The translations under genes and the position numbers were made by a program. Below are positions 25,413 through 37,340 of a stretch of 64,000 nucleotides of DNA, piece after piece. Below the pieces are notes generated by a model. It saw only the letters and a program-made list of their open reading frames with translations, made no database searches and was not told the origin of the DNA. Source of the stretch: Antilocapra americana (lineage: Eukaryota; Chordata; Mammalia; Artiodactyla; Antilocapridae); the NCBI GenBank assembly GCA_007570785.1, contig ML664152.1, positions 2,542,911 through 2,606,910 on the forward strand, read 5' to 3'. The stretch's first letter is position 1, and every line of letters starts with the position of its first letter.

Positions 25413-25984
25413 TTGCTGTAAAAACAGCTTTTAGGTTTTAACTCATCAGTTTTCACCGCATTCATGTATTTGGTAACTATCTTAGAAATCATTAAAGAAA
25501 ATCTTTAGTAAGCTTCTAATTTCTTATCTTTGATTGCCAACTCCTGCTACCTCTTGAAAAGGTTCTGGAATTAACATATGAAAAAAAAAATGACTACTCT
25601 CTGTTAAAAGGAAATTAGGGCAACCACAGGGAAGCTTTCTCCTCTTTCACTTGTTTTTTTATACATATGCTCCTTGCAATAAAGTCTCACATAATGGTAC
25701 AAGTAACCTCTGCACACCGGGTAAACAAATGAAGTGCCTCCTACACAGCCCTTTCTCAAGCATCTCCCACAGGAAATCCTGTTATACAAAATAAAACTTG
25801 TCCAACTAGAGGCTGTAAAGTAACAATTTTTCTTACATTCAATCATGAAATAAATCTTTAATCTTGTCCTAAATTTAATTTTAAAAGATTACAGGTCAAT
25901 TAACACATCTGTCAAGGGCACAAACATCGTCTGGTAATAACTGGGCACTGAACATGTGGCCATTTGATCTCAGCCCCTGTTAAG

Positions 25985-26365
25985 GAGCTGAACTGTGTCC
26001 CAGCAAAATTCATACATTGAAACCTTAACCTCTCAGCACCTCTGTATGTGACTGTATCTAAAAGAGGTGATTAGGTGAGAACAAGGGCTTTTGAACGGGC
26101 CCTGATTAAATCCCTTAGGCATCCTTATTAGAGAAAATGTGGACACAAGGTCACCGGGACGGGAAAGACCACATGAGGACGCAGCAAGAAGACATGGTCA
26201 CCGAAAAGCTGCCAAGGGAGGCCTCCTAGCCAGTCCTGCTGGCACCTTGACCTTGGACCTCCAGCCTCCAGCACAGTGAGGAAATAAAGTTCTGCTCTTT
26301 CAGTTCCCCTCCCCCAGCCTGGAGTATTTTGTTACCCTGAGCACCCCGAGCAAACTGACACAGCA
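25985..26365 (+). repeat. ERVL-MaLR (MLT1-type) LTR fragment
   Basis: Starts like gagctgaactgtgtcccagc, contains gtgactgtatctaaaagagg, a ggacctccagcctccag block and an AATAAA-type signal (gaaataaagttctgctcttt), ending with gagcaaactgacacag. This is the usual order of MLT1-class MaLR LTRs. An old endogenous retrovirus-like remnant without coding sequence. Confidence 0.7.
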
Positions 26366-26859
26366 CCCTACTTTTCATTCCCACCCACTGAAACCCTATG
26401 TTGACTGAACATGAATATTCTCAGAATACATGGCTATTATTAATGATAATACTCTCAAATATACTGAGTATTATGGAAAACAGAGGGAGGTATCTTTGAA
26501 AATGGGCTAGAAAGAGCCATAAAAGACAGAAAGAGCTTATAGGTAAAACCTCAGAAGAATAAAATCTCCATTCGCGTGATAGGTAATTAAATTAACAATG
26601 TGTATTAATACTTTGTAGTGCCCCCAAATAGCCCAACCAGTTAGCAGAAAAGCCACTGGAGCGCTGAGGTCTGAACCGTAAGAGCAATTTCGTTTTGATC
26701 CCATGGGCTGCACAGGGGCATGAGAACAACAGAGATTCAGTTGTTAGAATACAGCTACTAGAAGCAAAAATGAGGCTTAAGATGATGCGTTGAGAGAACT
26801 TTGTTCAGAAAACTGCTGTTTATTTTTCTTACTCAAGAGGCCTACTAAGATTCACTCAG

Positions 26860-26970
26860 GGACTTCCCTGGTGGTCCAGTGGCTAAGAATCCGCTTCCAC
26901 TGCAGGGGAGGGGGACGCGAGTATGATCCCTGGTTATGGAACTCTGCCCCACGTTCCACAACCAGAGATG
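26860..26970 (+). mobile_element. tRNA-Glu-derived SINE
   Basis: Starts gggacttccctggtggtcca and reads gtggctaagaatccgcttcc, then a degenerate tgatccctggttatgg. The 3' part is lost in sequence I cannot assign. Confidence 0.88.
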
Positions 26971-27429
26971 TCTGAGAAAAAGGCGGGTGGAGCCCTGGGT
27001 TCCTGACTACCCACGCCTCTCTTCTTACGTCTGCCATGAGTGATCAGACTCTGGTCCATGCACTCAGATATCTGAGGTAGACCTTCACTATTTTCTGAAT
27101 TAGGACTGCATTCTCTGAGATATTTAGAAGCATATATTTGTGTATTAATCACATAATTTTAAACTTTTTATGTTAAAAGCAGGTAAGAATTAATTAAACA
27201 AGGCCAGTGGCGAGAGGGGTGTGGTTAAAAAAAGATGATTTCAGTGACTTAAGTATATATGGGTCACATTTCAATAAACTCAGCTGAACATTTTCTTAAA
27301 ATTTTAAAAATAGAAGGACTTGGGAACTCAATTATAAAACAGTTAACTTTTACCAACATTGAGAAGACACTAACACATGTCCAACGGAATATAAATAAAT
27401 ACAGACAAAGATGTGTCATTTAGATTTTC

Positions 27430-28918
27430 ACATGCTAGCAAAGTAATGCTCAAAATCCTTCAAGCTAGGCTTCAACAGTATCTGAACTGAGAACTTTCAG
27501 ATGTCCAAGCTGGATTTAGAAAAGGCAGAGAAACCAGAGAGCAAATTGCCAACATCCACTGAATCAGAGAAAAAGCGAGGGAAAAAAGAAAAAGCAAGGG
27601 AATTCCAAAAGAAATACCTACTTCTGCTTCACTGACTAAGCTAAAGCCTTTGACTATGCGGATCACAACTGGAAAATGCTTAAAGAGACAGGAATACCAA
27701 ATAGGAGACTTACCTGTCTCCTGAGAAACCTGTATACAGGACAAGAAGCAACAAGTAGAACCAGACATGGAACAATGAACTGGCTCAAAACTGGGAAAGG
27801 AGTACATCAAGGCTGTACACTGTCTATTTAACTTATATGCAGAATACATCATGGTAAATGCCAGTGTGGATGAAGCATAAGCTAGAATCAAAACTGAGAA
27901 AGGAGTACATCATGGAGAAATATCAACAACCTCAGATACGTGGATGATACCACTGTAATGGCCGAAAGTGAAGAACTTAAGAGCCGCCTGATGAGGGTGA
28001 AAGAGGAGAGTGAAAATACTGGCTTAAAACTCAACATTCAAAAAACTAAGATCATGGCATCCGGTCCCATTACTTCATGGCAAATCGATGGGAAAACAGT
28101 GGCAGCTTTTCTTTCGTGGCTCCAGAATCACTGTGGACAGTGACTGCAGCCATGAGATCAAAAGACACTTGCTCCCTGGAAGAAAAGTGAAAGTCATTCA
28201 GTGGTGTCCACTCTGTCACCCCATGGACTATACAGTCTACGGAACTCTCCAGCCCAGAATACTGCAGTGGGTAGCCTTTTCCTTCTCCAGGGGATCTTCC
28301 CAACCCAGGGATTGAATCCAGGTCTCCAACACTGCAGGTGGATTCTTTACCAGCTGAGCCATAACAGAAGTCCAAGAATACTGGAATGAATACTGGAAGA
28401 AAAGCTATGACAAACCTAGACAGTGTATTAAAAAGCAAAGATACCACTTTGCCAACAAAGGTCTGTATAGTCAAAGCTATGGTCTTTCCAATAGTCATGT
28501 AGAGATGTGGGAGGTGAACCATAAAGAAGGCTGAGTGCTGAAGAATTGATGCTTTCAAATTGTGATGTCGGAGAAGACTCCCGAGAGTCCCCTGGATTCT
28601 GCCGGACAGCAAGAAGGATCAAACCAGTCAATCCTAAACGAAATCAATCCTGAATATTCATTAGAAGGACTGATGGTGAAGCTGAAGCTACAATACTTTG
28701 GCCACCTGATGCAAAGAGCCGACTCACTGGAAAAGACCCTGAAATACTGAGGAAATATTGAGGGCAGGAGAAGGGAGGCAGAGGATGAGATGGTTGGATG
28801 GCATCATTGACTCAATGGACATGAATTTGAGCAAGCTCTGGGAGACGGTGAAGGACAGGGAAGCCTGGTATCCCTGGGGTCACAAAGAGTTGTAAACGAC
28901 CTAGCGAATGAACAACAA
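27430..28918 (+). mobile_element. BovB LINE, 5'-truncated, interrupted by a SINE
   Basis: Plus-orientation BovB from cacatgctagcaaagtaatg to the tail gcgaatgaacaacaaaa. It includes a diverged RT with YVDD in place of YADD at 27937-27948, the segment KLNIQKTKIMASGPITSWQI and the 3' end. A Bov-tA SINE sits at 28188-28392. Frameshifts and stops are present. The 5' break is at nearly the same element position as in the inverted copy 22228-23484. Confidence 0.95.
28188..28392 (-). mobile_element. Bov-tA SINE nested in BovB, with target-site duplication
   Basis: Reverse Bov-tA beginning tgaaagtcattcagtggtgt and ending with the tRNA-like head (gctgagccataacagaagtc) and a short extra stretch. It is flanked by a perfect 12-bp duplication, CTGGAAGAAAAG, at 28176-28187 and 28393-28404. 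The BovB reading continues on the other side, so the SINE is the younger insertion. Confidence 0.95.
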
Positions 28919-29899
28919 AAAGGGACACAGTAAAAACCTGGCTATTTTTGAAACAACTCTAATTTTCAAAGAAGTCAATTATAACTAAAAATAGAAACCT
29001 GAAAGCCAGACAGTCTTTTAGACCCAATACACCGTCACTAAGATCAGAGTCTAGGCAGAGCTGAGTGCATCCAGACCAAGCCCAGGAGGGTGCGGCAGAC
29101 CCACCCAGCTGCGGGTCTGGGCCACTCCCAGCTGTGGTCAGTCACACAGCATTGGCTTCACCCTCTACCAACGTAGAGAGCAATGGAAACTTTCACTTTC
29201 AATCATTTTTATGCACAAAACTTGTATCTTAGAATCCACTAGAACTGCAGTGTCACAGGATTATTTAGTGTCAAAGCATTTTTAAATCCTAACCTTCAGA
29301 ATCAGTCTTAGGTTGATACTTAAAGAGCAGAGGCTGAGTCCAGGGTCCGGCTCTGTGTGAAAGTGCCTCCAGCAGAGAAAAGGCACATTAAGCTCCACCC
29401 TGCTGGAATCAACATTCAACAGAACCCTGTAAACTGGCTCCCTCTGGGGTGGAGGTTAGAGAGAGATCCCCATCTGCATCTCAGGAAGACTGTGTGTCTA
29501 GACTAGGCTAACACAAAGGCACCTATTCTCTTAATTGAGAAGAAAATATTTGTCTCTCTGTTCAAAAAGCTATACTTTTTTTTTTGTTGCTAATGTAGCT
29601 GCAATATTTATGGTTATTTATATGCAGTATTTATGCATATGTAATTTTTATGTAATCATTTTTGAAAAAAATGTTAAGATTTGATAATGACATTAAGATT
29701 GCATTTAGCACTAAACCATCAGAAGGGTAGCGTACATTAACAAACATGGTGCGAGTGCTCCAAAGTTATCAACCACGCCTGGGGGGAACAAAAGGTTAAA
29801 CAGGAAAGTCACTTATTTGTTGGGAAGGACACAGGGCTTTCCCACTTATAGACATGTGTCAAGGGCATTCAGAAATTGACAGACTCTTCCTGCTCCCCT

Positions 29900-30298
29900 G
29901 GGGCCTGTGAACATGTTACATTACATGGCAAGGAAGAATCAAGGTTGCTGATGGATTAAAGCTGCTAGTCAGCTGACCTTAAAATAAAGAGATGATCCTG
30001 GCTTATCCGGACAGGCCCACTGTGCTCCCAAGGGTTCTTACATGAGGAAGAGCCACAACCAGAGAGACGGCGTCACGAGAAAGACCAAACCGGGGCCCGG
30101 AGAGCCAAGGGAGATGCCAGAGAGGGGGCTCTCCCCTGGAAGGGCCTCAGAAGGACCAGCCCTGCCCACTTCTCAATCCAGAGAGAACCATGTCAGTCTT
30201 CTGACTTCCATGACTCGGAGAAAATACCTCTGCATTACTTTTAGGCACAAAGTCTACATAATTTGTTACAGCGGTCACAAGGAACTGACACAACTATG
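29900..30298 (+). repeat. MaLR-like LTR fragment
   Basis: Contains gaacatgttacattacatgg, tccggacaggcccactgtgc and a terminal ataatttgttacagcggtca-like block with ggaactgacacaac, in the order of MaLR-type LTRs. Strongly diverged; assignment to subfamily not possible. Confidence 0.55.
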
Positions 30299-30669
30299 AA
30301 AAGTGAAGTCATGGGACTGATTTAAAACAAAGAAAGAAAAGCATTTGATCTGCCACCCCTCCCCGCCACGCCCAATCTATGTAATATGCCCAATCTGATG
30401 ATCCGGGAGGACTTGCTGTAAGCACTAGAGGGATTGGCCCCAGGTGAGAACTAGCTGACAGAAAGCAGAGGAGGGACCAGTGGTGTACTGTGCAGCTGCT
30501 CCGCCACCCGAGGCCTCCCAGCAGCCCGAGGTCACCCTACACAGGGAAGCCCAGGCATCCACGGCTCCCACCCAGGTGAGTCAAGCAGCGCCTCACAGTA
30601 AGGCTGCCCACTCTGGACTCAACATTATTCACTGCTGCTCCAAGATGCTTCTCTCATTTTATTGTTTCT

Positions 30670-30790
30670 TGGGCTTCCCAGGTGGTTCACTGGTAAAGAA
30701 TCTGCCTGCAGTGCAGGAGATGTGGGTTTGACTCCTGGGTTGGGAGGGTCCCCTGGAGAAGGAAATGACATCCCACTCCAGGATTCTTAA
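30670..30790 (+). mobile_element. Bov-tA SINE, 3'-truncated
   Basis: Begins gggcttcccaggtggttcac, continues through gtccctggag-like gggtcccctggagaaggaaa and stops near cactccaggattctta, lacking the usual 3' third. Confidence 0.9.
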
Positions 30791-32695
30791 ATCACAGCTC
30801 GGCCCATCCTGCCATCTCAGCACTAGCTTCCCCAGCCTGCTGGTGACAGATACCTGCTCCCTCTCCCCTGTTCCGCTTCGGCACTCCCCCACCCAGTTAT
30901 GCACCCAGTTACGCAACCAGCACCACCCAGCCTGCAGGCGTAACCAAAGGGACAAAGTACAACACATGAGGGTTAATCTAGTTTCATACTGGGGGAGCCT
31001 GCAGAAAAGAAACTATAACCAATACACAGAGGTCACTCAGAGACAGAAAGTCCCATAGTCTCCCTTTTTCAAGAAGAAAGACAACGTAGTAATGACCTTC
31101 TCAAGCACTCAGAGACCACATTAGACCCAAAACTCAGGAATTTAACAGAAAAAGAAAGACTGGATAAGTGCATCTATATATAAGAAGACAGAAGAATCAG
31201 CCTTTGAAGGTTTACAAATTTTTAAAATACAGGGAATATAGTCAAGCTGCAGCCATTTGAATCACAGCATTTGCGATTCAGGAGGACATCTTGCTCACTT
31301 TGGGCACACCTGGACCGGAGGCTTCTCCCAAACCGCTCTTTCCCTGGATTTCCCTCTCACCTCCTTAAAAGTCCGTTCGAAGATCACTTTCTCAGTGGTG
31401 TCTCACTATCATTTTCAAAAGGTGCACCATTTTGAAGGGGGATTTGAACACAACTAGCAAAACTGTGTTTACAACAGCCCCAGTAATCCTCACAGTGATA
31501 GACAGATACACGGGGAAAATACATTTGATTCCAAGACTCTGTCAAGCAGCAAAAGATGAAACCATTCAAATTTCACTGCTGGATGACCAGAAGAAACCGT
31601 GGCACATCGACATAACAGGGCTCTGAGAACTGCAAACAGGAGAGGGCCCATCTCTACACTCTGTCCTCCTGGAAACGCTGAGGGGAAAGCGAAGTGGGGG
31701 ATGTGTGTGAGGTCTTCGATCTCTTATCTAAGAAAGGGAAATAGTCATACAACAGGTATGACTATATCCTACAAGAGATGCTTCAGGTCAGGGAGGGACA
31801 GGGCAGAGAGGACAGGGCTACACACTAGATTGTTGCACTGCTGGTGGCAGTCACAGGGCTATTAGTGACTGTGCGAGGGGGACTGAGGAGGGCCCTGGAC
31901 CCACAGCACCAGGATCACCTGGGCACCTGTGAGAAGTCCTCACTCCCAGGCCCCACATCCATCAGAAACTCTGGTCGTGGCCTGGCCTCAGGCCCCCATG
32001 AGTGCGCCACAGCATTCTGATCCCGTCTGTGGACCTTGTTCTATCATCCCCAAGCATGCTTGAAAACTGGGAGAAAAAATACACGGGAGAGAGAGAGACA
32101 GAGAGAGAGCAATGAGAAACACACACAGACGACAGAGCAGTTAAAAAAAGCCCTCTGAAAGATCAGAGTGAATTTAGAGCCCAGCTCTTCTCCCTATAAA
32201 GGCCCAGCAGCAACTAGAAGCCCAAGCACACAGACTGGAGCCTCGAAATACCATCTCCCACCAGAAGGAATCGGGGCTCCCCAAAGAATGGCTGATTCCA
32301 GCACTAGGGCAGGAAGTGCACAAAGTGAGTCTGGAACACCATGTCACGCCAGAGAGCAAAGAAACTAAAGAGTCCTACAACAAGGATTCCTACACCACAG
32401 AAGCCAGCTGGCAAACAGGACACAAGGCACACACACCACGCCCCCTCAGACTCTTCAACAAGCAATAAGGAACCAGAGTGAAAGGGAAACCAAGGTTTCA
32501 AGAGAGAATGAAAACATTAATCTAAACACCTATTGACACTAAATAATTTAAAGAATTTAAAAAAAAAAAAGACATTTCAGACACACTGGAAATGTAAACA
32601 GTCAGTATTTGATACTAAGGAACTGTATTTTTAGATGTGATAAAGGTTTTACAGTTATATTTTTTAAAGTCCTTATCCTTCAGTGATACCGGCGG

Positions 32696-33016
32696 TCTTA
32701 GCTCAGGCTGCCATGAGAGAATGCCCCAGATGGAGCGGCTTAAACAACACATACAACTGTTTTCCTCCTTGTTCTGGAGGCTGAAGTCCAAGGTGCCTCC
32801 TCGTGGCTTCCCAGTGAGGGCTCCCCTTGGTGACTTGCTCTCCCAGCCTCTCCTCCTCTTCTTACGAGGCCGATGACCCCACCATGAGGTCCCCACCCTC
32901 CTGACCCAAGCCAATCCTAATTACCTCCCAGAAGGTCCCATCTGTAAATATTAGTGGTTTGGGCTTCAATGTAGGAATTTGGGTGGGGCATACAAATATT
33001 CAGTCCACAACACAAA
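32696..33016 (-). repeat. ERVL-MaLR (MLT1-type) LTR fragment
   Basis: Reads tcttagctcaggctgccatg, cggcttaaacaacacataca, tctggaggctgaagtccaag and cttcaatgtaggaatttggg: the reverse of an MLT1-type LTR. No coding sequence. Confidence 0.75.
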
Positions 33017-33239
33017 CACTTACCAATAAATGTTCGATGCCTGAGATTTGCTTCAAAATAACAACAGAATTGGAAGGAATGGGCAGGGATAAGGGTTAGC
33101 ACTGACCACTTAGTTGTTGAAACTGAGTGAGGCTTGGAGGGGTTCTTCATACTATTTTTCTTTTTTAATACAAGTTTGCAAGTTTCTATAATAAAACACT
33201 TGAGATGTTAACAATTCTCCCATTTCTCCTACCCTTTTC

Positions 33240-33370
33240 TCTTTCTCCTTTCTTCCTAGCATGTATCACCTATTACATGATATAATTTAGCCTGTATGCA
33301 CACAATCTACGCTCCTGCTGGAATGTAAGCTCTAAAACAGCCAGGCACAGATGCTGAGGACATGCACTGA
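33240..33370 (+). repeat. L2-like 3' end fragment
   Basis: The phrase gctggaatgtaagctctaaa with flanking pyrimidine-rich sequence resembles L2 3' ends. Weak evidence. Confidence 0.35.
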
Positions 33371-34089
33371 TGGTGAATCCAGGGCCTGGTTCTAGAGTAA
33401 ACAACACAGGGCCCCCAAAGGCCAGGACATCCTACAGCAGATGGAGTGATGGCACTGGCTGTCGAGTTCTCAGAAGATGAATTTAATTTTAGAATCAGTA
33501 AGACTACACTAAAAACGGCCAGAATGGCTACCCTACTCAGTTCTTTGACTGCTGAGCTAAAGGTGATGTTTCTATTCTGCTTGGCTCTATGGCAAAGGCT
33601 TTCTCTCGGGGATAACTTGAGGAACAACCCCCTTCCTGTGTGGGCAGACAGTGTCTGACTCCCGGACCGCTTGGCAAGGTTGCAGCGGACGAGGAGCCGG
33701 CCACCTTGGGCCTGGTCCTCACTGCGTCACCAAACACTGAGGGGCCTTAGTCAGGCACAGAACTGGCCCTCGGGTCTTCAGCCTCAAAATGACCCTTGCC
33801 ACTGTCCACCTCGATGCTTAAGAAACCCTCAAGCTGACCTAGCCAGACTAGGAGTGCCTACAAATGGTGAACCATGAATGTAGTAAAAATTGTTACCACA
33901 AGCGTTACTGTTAGTTCTAAGACTCTTAGCTAAAACTGCAGCTCTGAAATGTATGCAACTACTTCTAAACACTAAACAGATCTGTTGAAAAAAGGAAAAA
34001 TTTCCAAACACATTACATGACACTCCCTGGAGAAAGCAAGGTATAAGCCAGTTGTCAGTTTTTTCATAATTTCTCTGGTTCACTGTTTT

Positions 34090-34418
34090 TAAAAAATACT
34101 TTTATTTATTGATGCACTCGTTCATTTACTGTATTTCCGGCTGTGCTAGGTGTGCGCTGTCGCACAGGTTTTCCTCCAGCTGTGGAGAGCAGGCTTCTCT
34201 TGTTGTGGAGCACAGGCTGCAGGGCGTGTGTCCTTCAGCAGCAGAGGCAGGCGGGCTCAGCAGGTGCTGCTTGCGGGCTCTAGAGCACAGGCTCAGAGGC
34301 TGTGGCACACGGGCTCAACTGCTTCGTGGCATGTGGGATCTTCCTGGATTAGGGACTGAACCCATGTCTCCTGCATTGGCAGGCAGATTCTTAACCACTG
34401 AGCGAACAAGGAAGCCCT
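34090..34418 (-). mobile_element. tRNA-Glu-derived SINE, long form
   Basis: T-rich tail (ttttatttattgatgcactc), gctctagagcacaggctcag block and reversed tRNA-like head (ttaaccactgagcgaacaag). Same type and orientation as the copy at 19655-19975. Confidence 0.9.
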
Positions 34419-34719
34419 CCCTGCTCAATTCTTTAAAAATTTGGCAAATGAGGGCCTAAAACAACTTTGAGGAATGAAACATCATGTAACACGTATGGAG
34501 GAAGCCAAATAAAAGCATTTATTTTCTTGGGGGGGGGGGAGGAAAGAGAGGTTGCATAACAAGTTCATCTTAAGAGATCATCCCACCTTGAGTCAACATC
34601 TCAAGCCCAAAATTCCAGGTACCACGGACTTGCTCAGGGGTCAGGACCACAGTAAGGACATGCCTCTCAACAGAGGAAGTGCTATAAAATCAAAGACAAA
34701 CAATGGCCGCCGCCAACAT

Positions 34720-35188
34720 GCACATGGGCGTCAGTGTAGATGCCGCAATCAAGGAGCTAGCAGGACCCCCAGATTTGTCCACATCCTGACCCCCCACCCC
34801 AGGTCTTTATAGATAGGATTAAGTTCAAACTCTCAAATAAGATCATTCGTATCATATATGGATGGGCCCACATCCAATGACAAGAGGTCACTTGACAGGT
34901 CAGGTAAGAGGTAGAAGGGAAAACACATGGAGAGAGAAGGCCACTGAAGACAAGGCAGAGACTGGAGGGATGCGCCTACAAGTCAGGGGACAGCATGGGT
35001 TCCTGGCCGCTGGAAAGAGGCGAGACAGGGCCACCTCCATCCCCAAGGCCTCAGGAAGAAGCACAGTCTTGCTGATACTTTGATTTTCAACTTCTAGTCT
35101 CCAGAACTGTGAAAAAAGAAATTTCAGTTGGTTTAAGCCACTCAGTTTCTGATAATTTGTTACAGCTATCCTAGAAAACTAATACATA
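34720..35188 (+). repeat. MaLR-like LTR fragment
   Basis: Contains atggatgggcccacatccaa, then tctagtctccagaactgtga and taatttgttacagctatcct with a final aaactaatac: the 3' half of a MaLR-type LTR. A poly-G run lies nearby at 34531-34539. Confidence 0.65.
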
Positions 35189-35554
35189 TGGTGTAAAATA
35201 CAAAAATCAAGTGCATATCTTCCCTAGTGCTTTTCCAATCCGTCTTATAGATATATTTTGGCCATACCTCTTATATGTTGAAATAAACACAGATGAACAG
35301 GCAATTCTCAAGAGGTACAAGCACGAAGAACCACATAAAAAGAACCTCACTGATCATCAGGTGTGTAACACCAAAACAACTATGGTGGAAGATGGCCTTG
35401 GGCTGGTCAAAGAGTTCTTAGACACGATATTGAAAGTATAAGAGAGAAAAACGGGTAACTGGACTTAACATTTAAAATGTTTGCACTCCTAAAGACAGAT
35501 TAACTAAAAGACAACCAAAGAATAGGACAAAATATCTGCAGTCACATATCTGAT

Positions 35555-35945
35555 AAATGAGGTATTCCAGTCTGCACAGTGGAATACTAGACAACAAGAA
35601 AAAGAGAAACAGACTGTAGTTGGCGCAACATGAACGAGCCTCAGAAACACTGCAGGGTGAAAGAAGCCAGACAGAAGACTGCATGTTACATGACTCATTT
35701 CTGTGCAACGTCTAGAAAACACCAGTCTACTGAGACAGAAAGTAGATGCATGGTGCCTACGCCTAGGGGCAGAGATTAACTGCTAACAAGCTCTTGGGGT
35801 GATGGAAATGTTCTAGAACTGAACTATGGGGACGGCTGCACAACTGTGAACATCTACTAACAGTCTGAGAAGTGTACACGTAAAACGGACATTAACTTTA
35901 TAGTATGTAGACTAACGCTCAATAAAGCAGCTCAGAAAAAGAAAA
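35555..35945 (+). repeat. Ancient L1 3' UTR fragment
   Basis: Contains cagtggaatactagacaaca, gtgaaagaagccagacagaa and ggtgatggaaatgttctaga, standard phrases of old L1 3' ends, followed by an A-rich tail at 35935-35955. Confidence 0.75.
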
Positions 35946-36617
35946 AACAAAAAACTATAACCTGCCCATTAGACTGGCAAAAATTAAAAAGGTATCTCTG
36001 ACCCAGTGGGGCAGAGTATAACTCAGAGGGCAGCTTTTTCACAGGGCGATTCAGGCTCTCCCCTTCTGACCCAACAATTATACTTCTAGATTCCATTCTT
36101 CATAATGAAAATGTATTCCTGTTTTATTTGTGTACTTTTAAGGTTACAGTGTCATTTCTAAAAGTTACAGCTGTATCTTTTTCAAAGGCTTCACCCAAAT
36201 GCCAGGTTGACAGTCCCTCAATCCTAAATGCTCCAGAGCAGAAGCTAAATCACAGACCTAAGAATGCTTCGGTTTGTTCATACACTTCTCCTGGCTTGAA
36301 GTAAAGAAACCATATCTGAACACAACTCAGGACTATTTCAAAGACTGTGGATCATGGAACTTGTCTTGTACTGGATTAACACGTATTTCCTCGACTCAAA
36401 AACTCCAAAGAGAAAATGTTCCAGTACCAAAAAACAAAAACCACCTAAGTGCATAGTAGTTTACCTAAAAACAAGTCCGAGCAGTCAGGACTCAAATTCT
36501 CCAAACATTTTTCTACAAAGCTATCTGATCCTGACAAAGACATGTATTTAAAGAAAATAACTACACCATTAAAAGCTCCTACCTTACAAATAACACAGTT
36601 TCCCCTTTAATGTTTAC

Positions 36618-37340
36618 TCACTTATTAGTTTTCTCTACAAATATTTACTGAGCACCAACTATGTGCCCAGAACCATCCAGGTGCCACAAATACAGCAGTG
36701 AACATACCGATAAAGTTCCGAACCTCACATTCTATTCCAGGGCAGCCTGGATTGGGGTGGAGAGGAACAACTATGGGGAAAAAAAAAAAATTTGTCAGAC
36801 ATGCTGAGCCAGAAGACTGAGCAAAGTCCCAGAGATGTCAAAGCCTCACAGGCCCGGGAGGTGGCAGGGGAGCAGCTCCGGAGCGGGAGGAGACACCCAG
36901 GAGTCAGGAGAGCAACAGCACAGGGACTGCTGGGCCGTGTGTATATGAGGCCTGGCCAGGAGGCCAGCTGGGGGTGGGGACGGGGTCGTGGACAGAGGGT
37001 CTCGGAGCCCACAGGAAGCCCTGAGGACACTATGCCGAGAAGGCGGGTGGCCCCTAGAGAGGCGGAAGCCAAGGAATTATGTGCCGACTTCTCTCTTGGA
37101 GGGACTGCCCTCAACCCCAGAAAGAATCAGTTTCAAGGGTAAGGCCAGAAACGAGCCAGCCAGCTGGAAGGCTACTGGGGTCCCAGGGAGAGATGAAGGG
37201 GCCCGGGATTTGGGGGAGCAGCAGTAAAGGCAGAGAAAAGGGGCTGAATTCTAGATCAATGTCAAAGATAAAATGGTATTTGCTTGCAGACAATGTTGGT
37301 TGTGAGAGAAAAAGATAAGTCAGAATGACTCCAAGTTCAT
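36618..37340 (+). repeat. Ancient interspersed repeat, L2-like
   Basis: Starts with caaatatttactgagcacca, ggtgccacaaatacagcagt and ends with gagagaaaaagataagtcag and aatgactccaagttcatcaa. These phrases recur in mammalian old repeats; the family name is uncertain. Chance open frames within it carry no domain. Confidence 0.5.
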
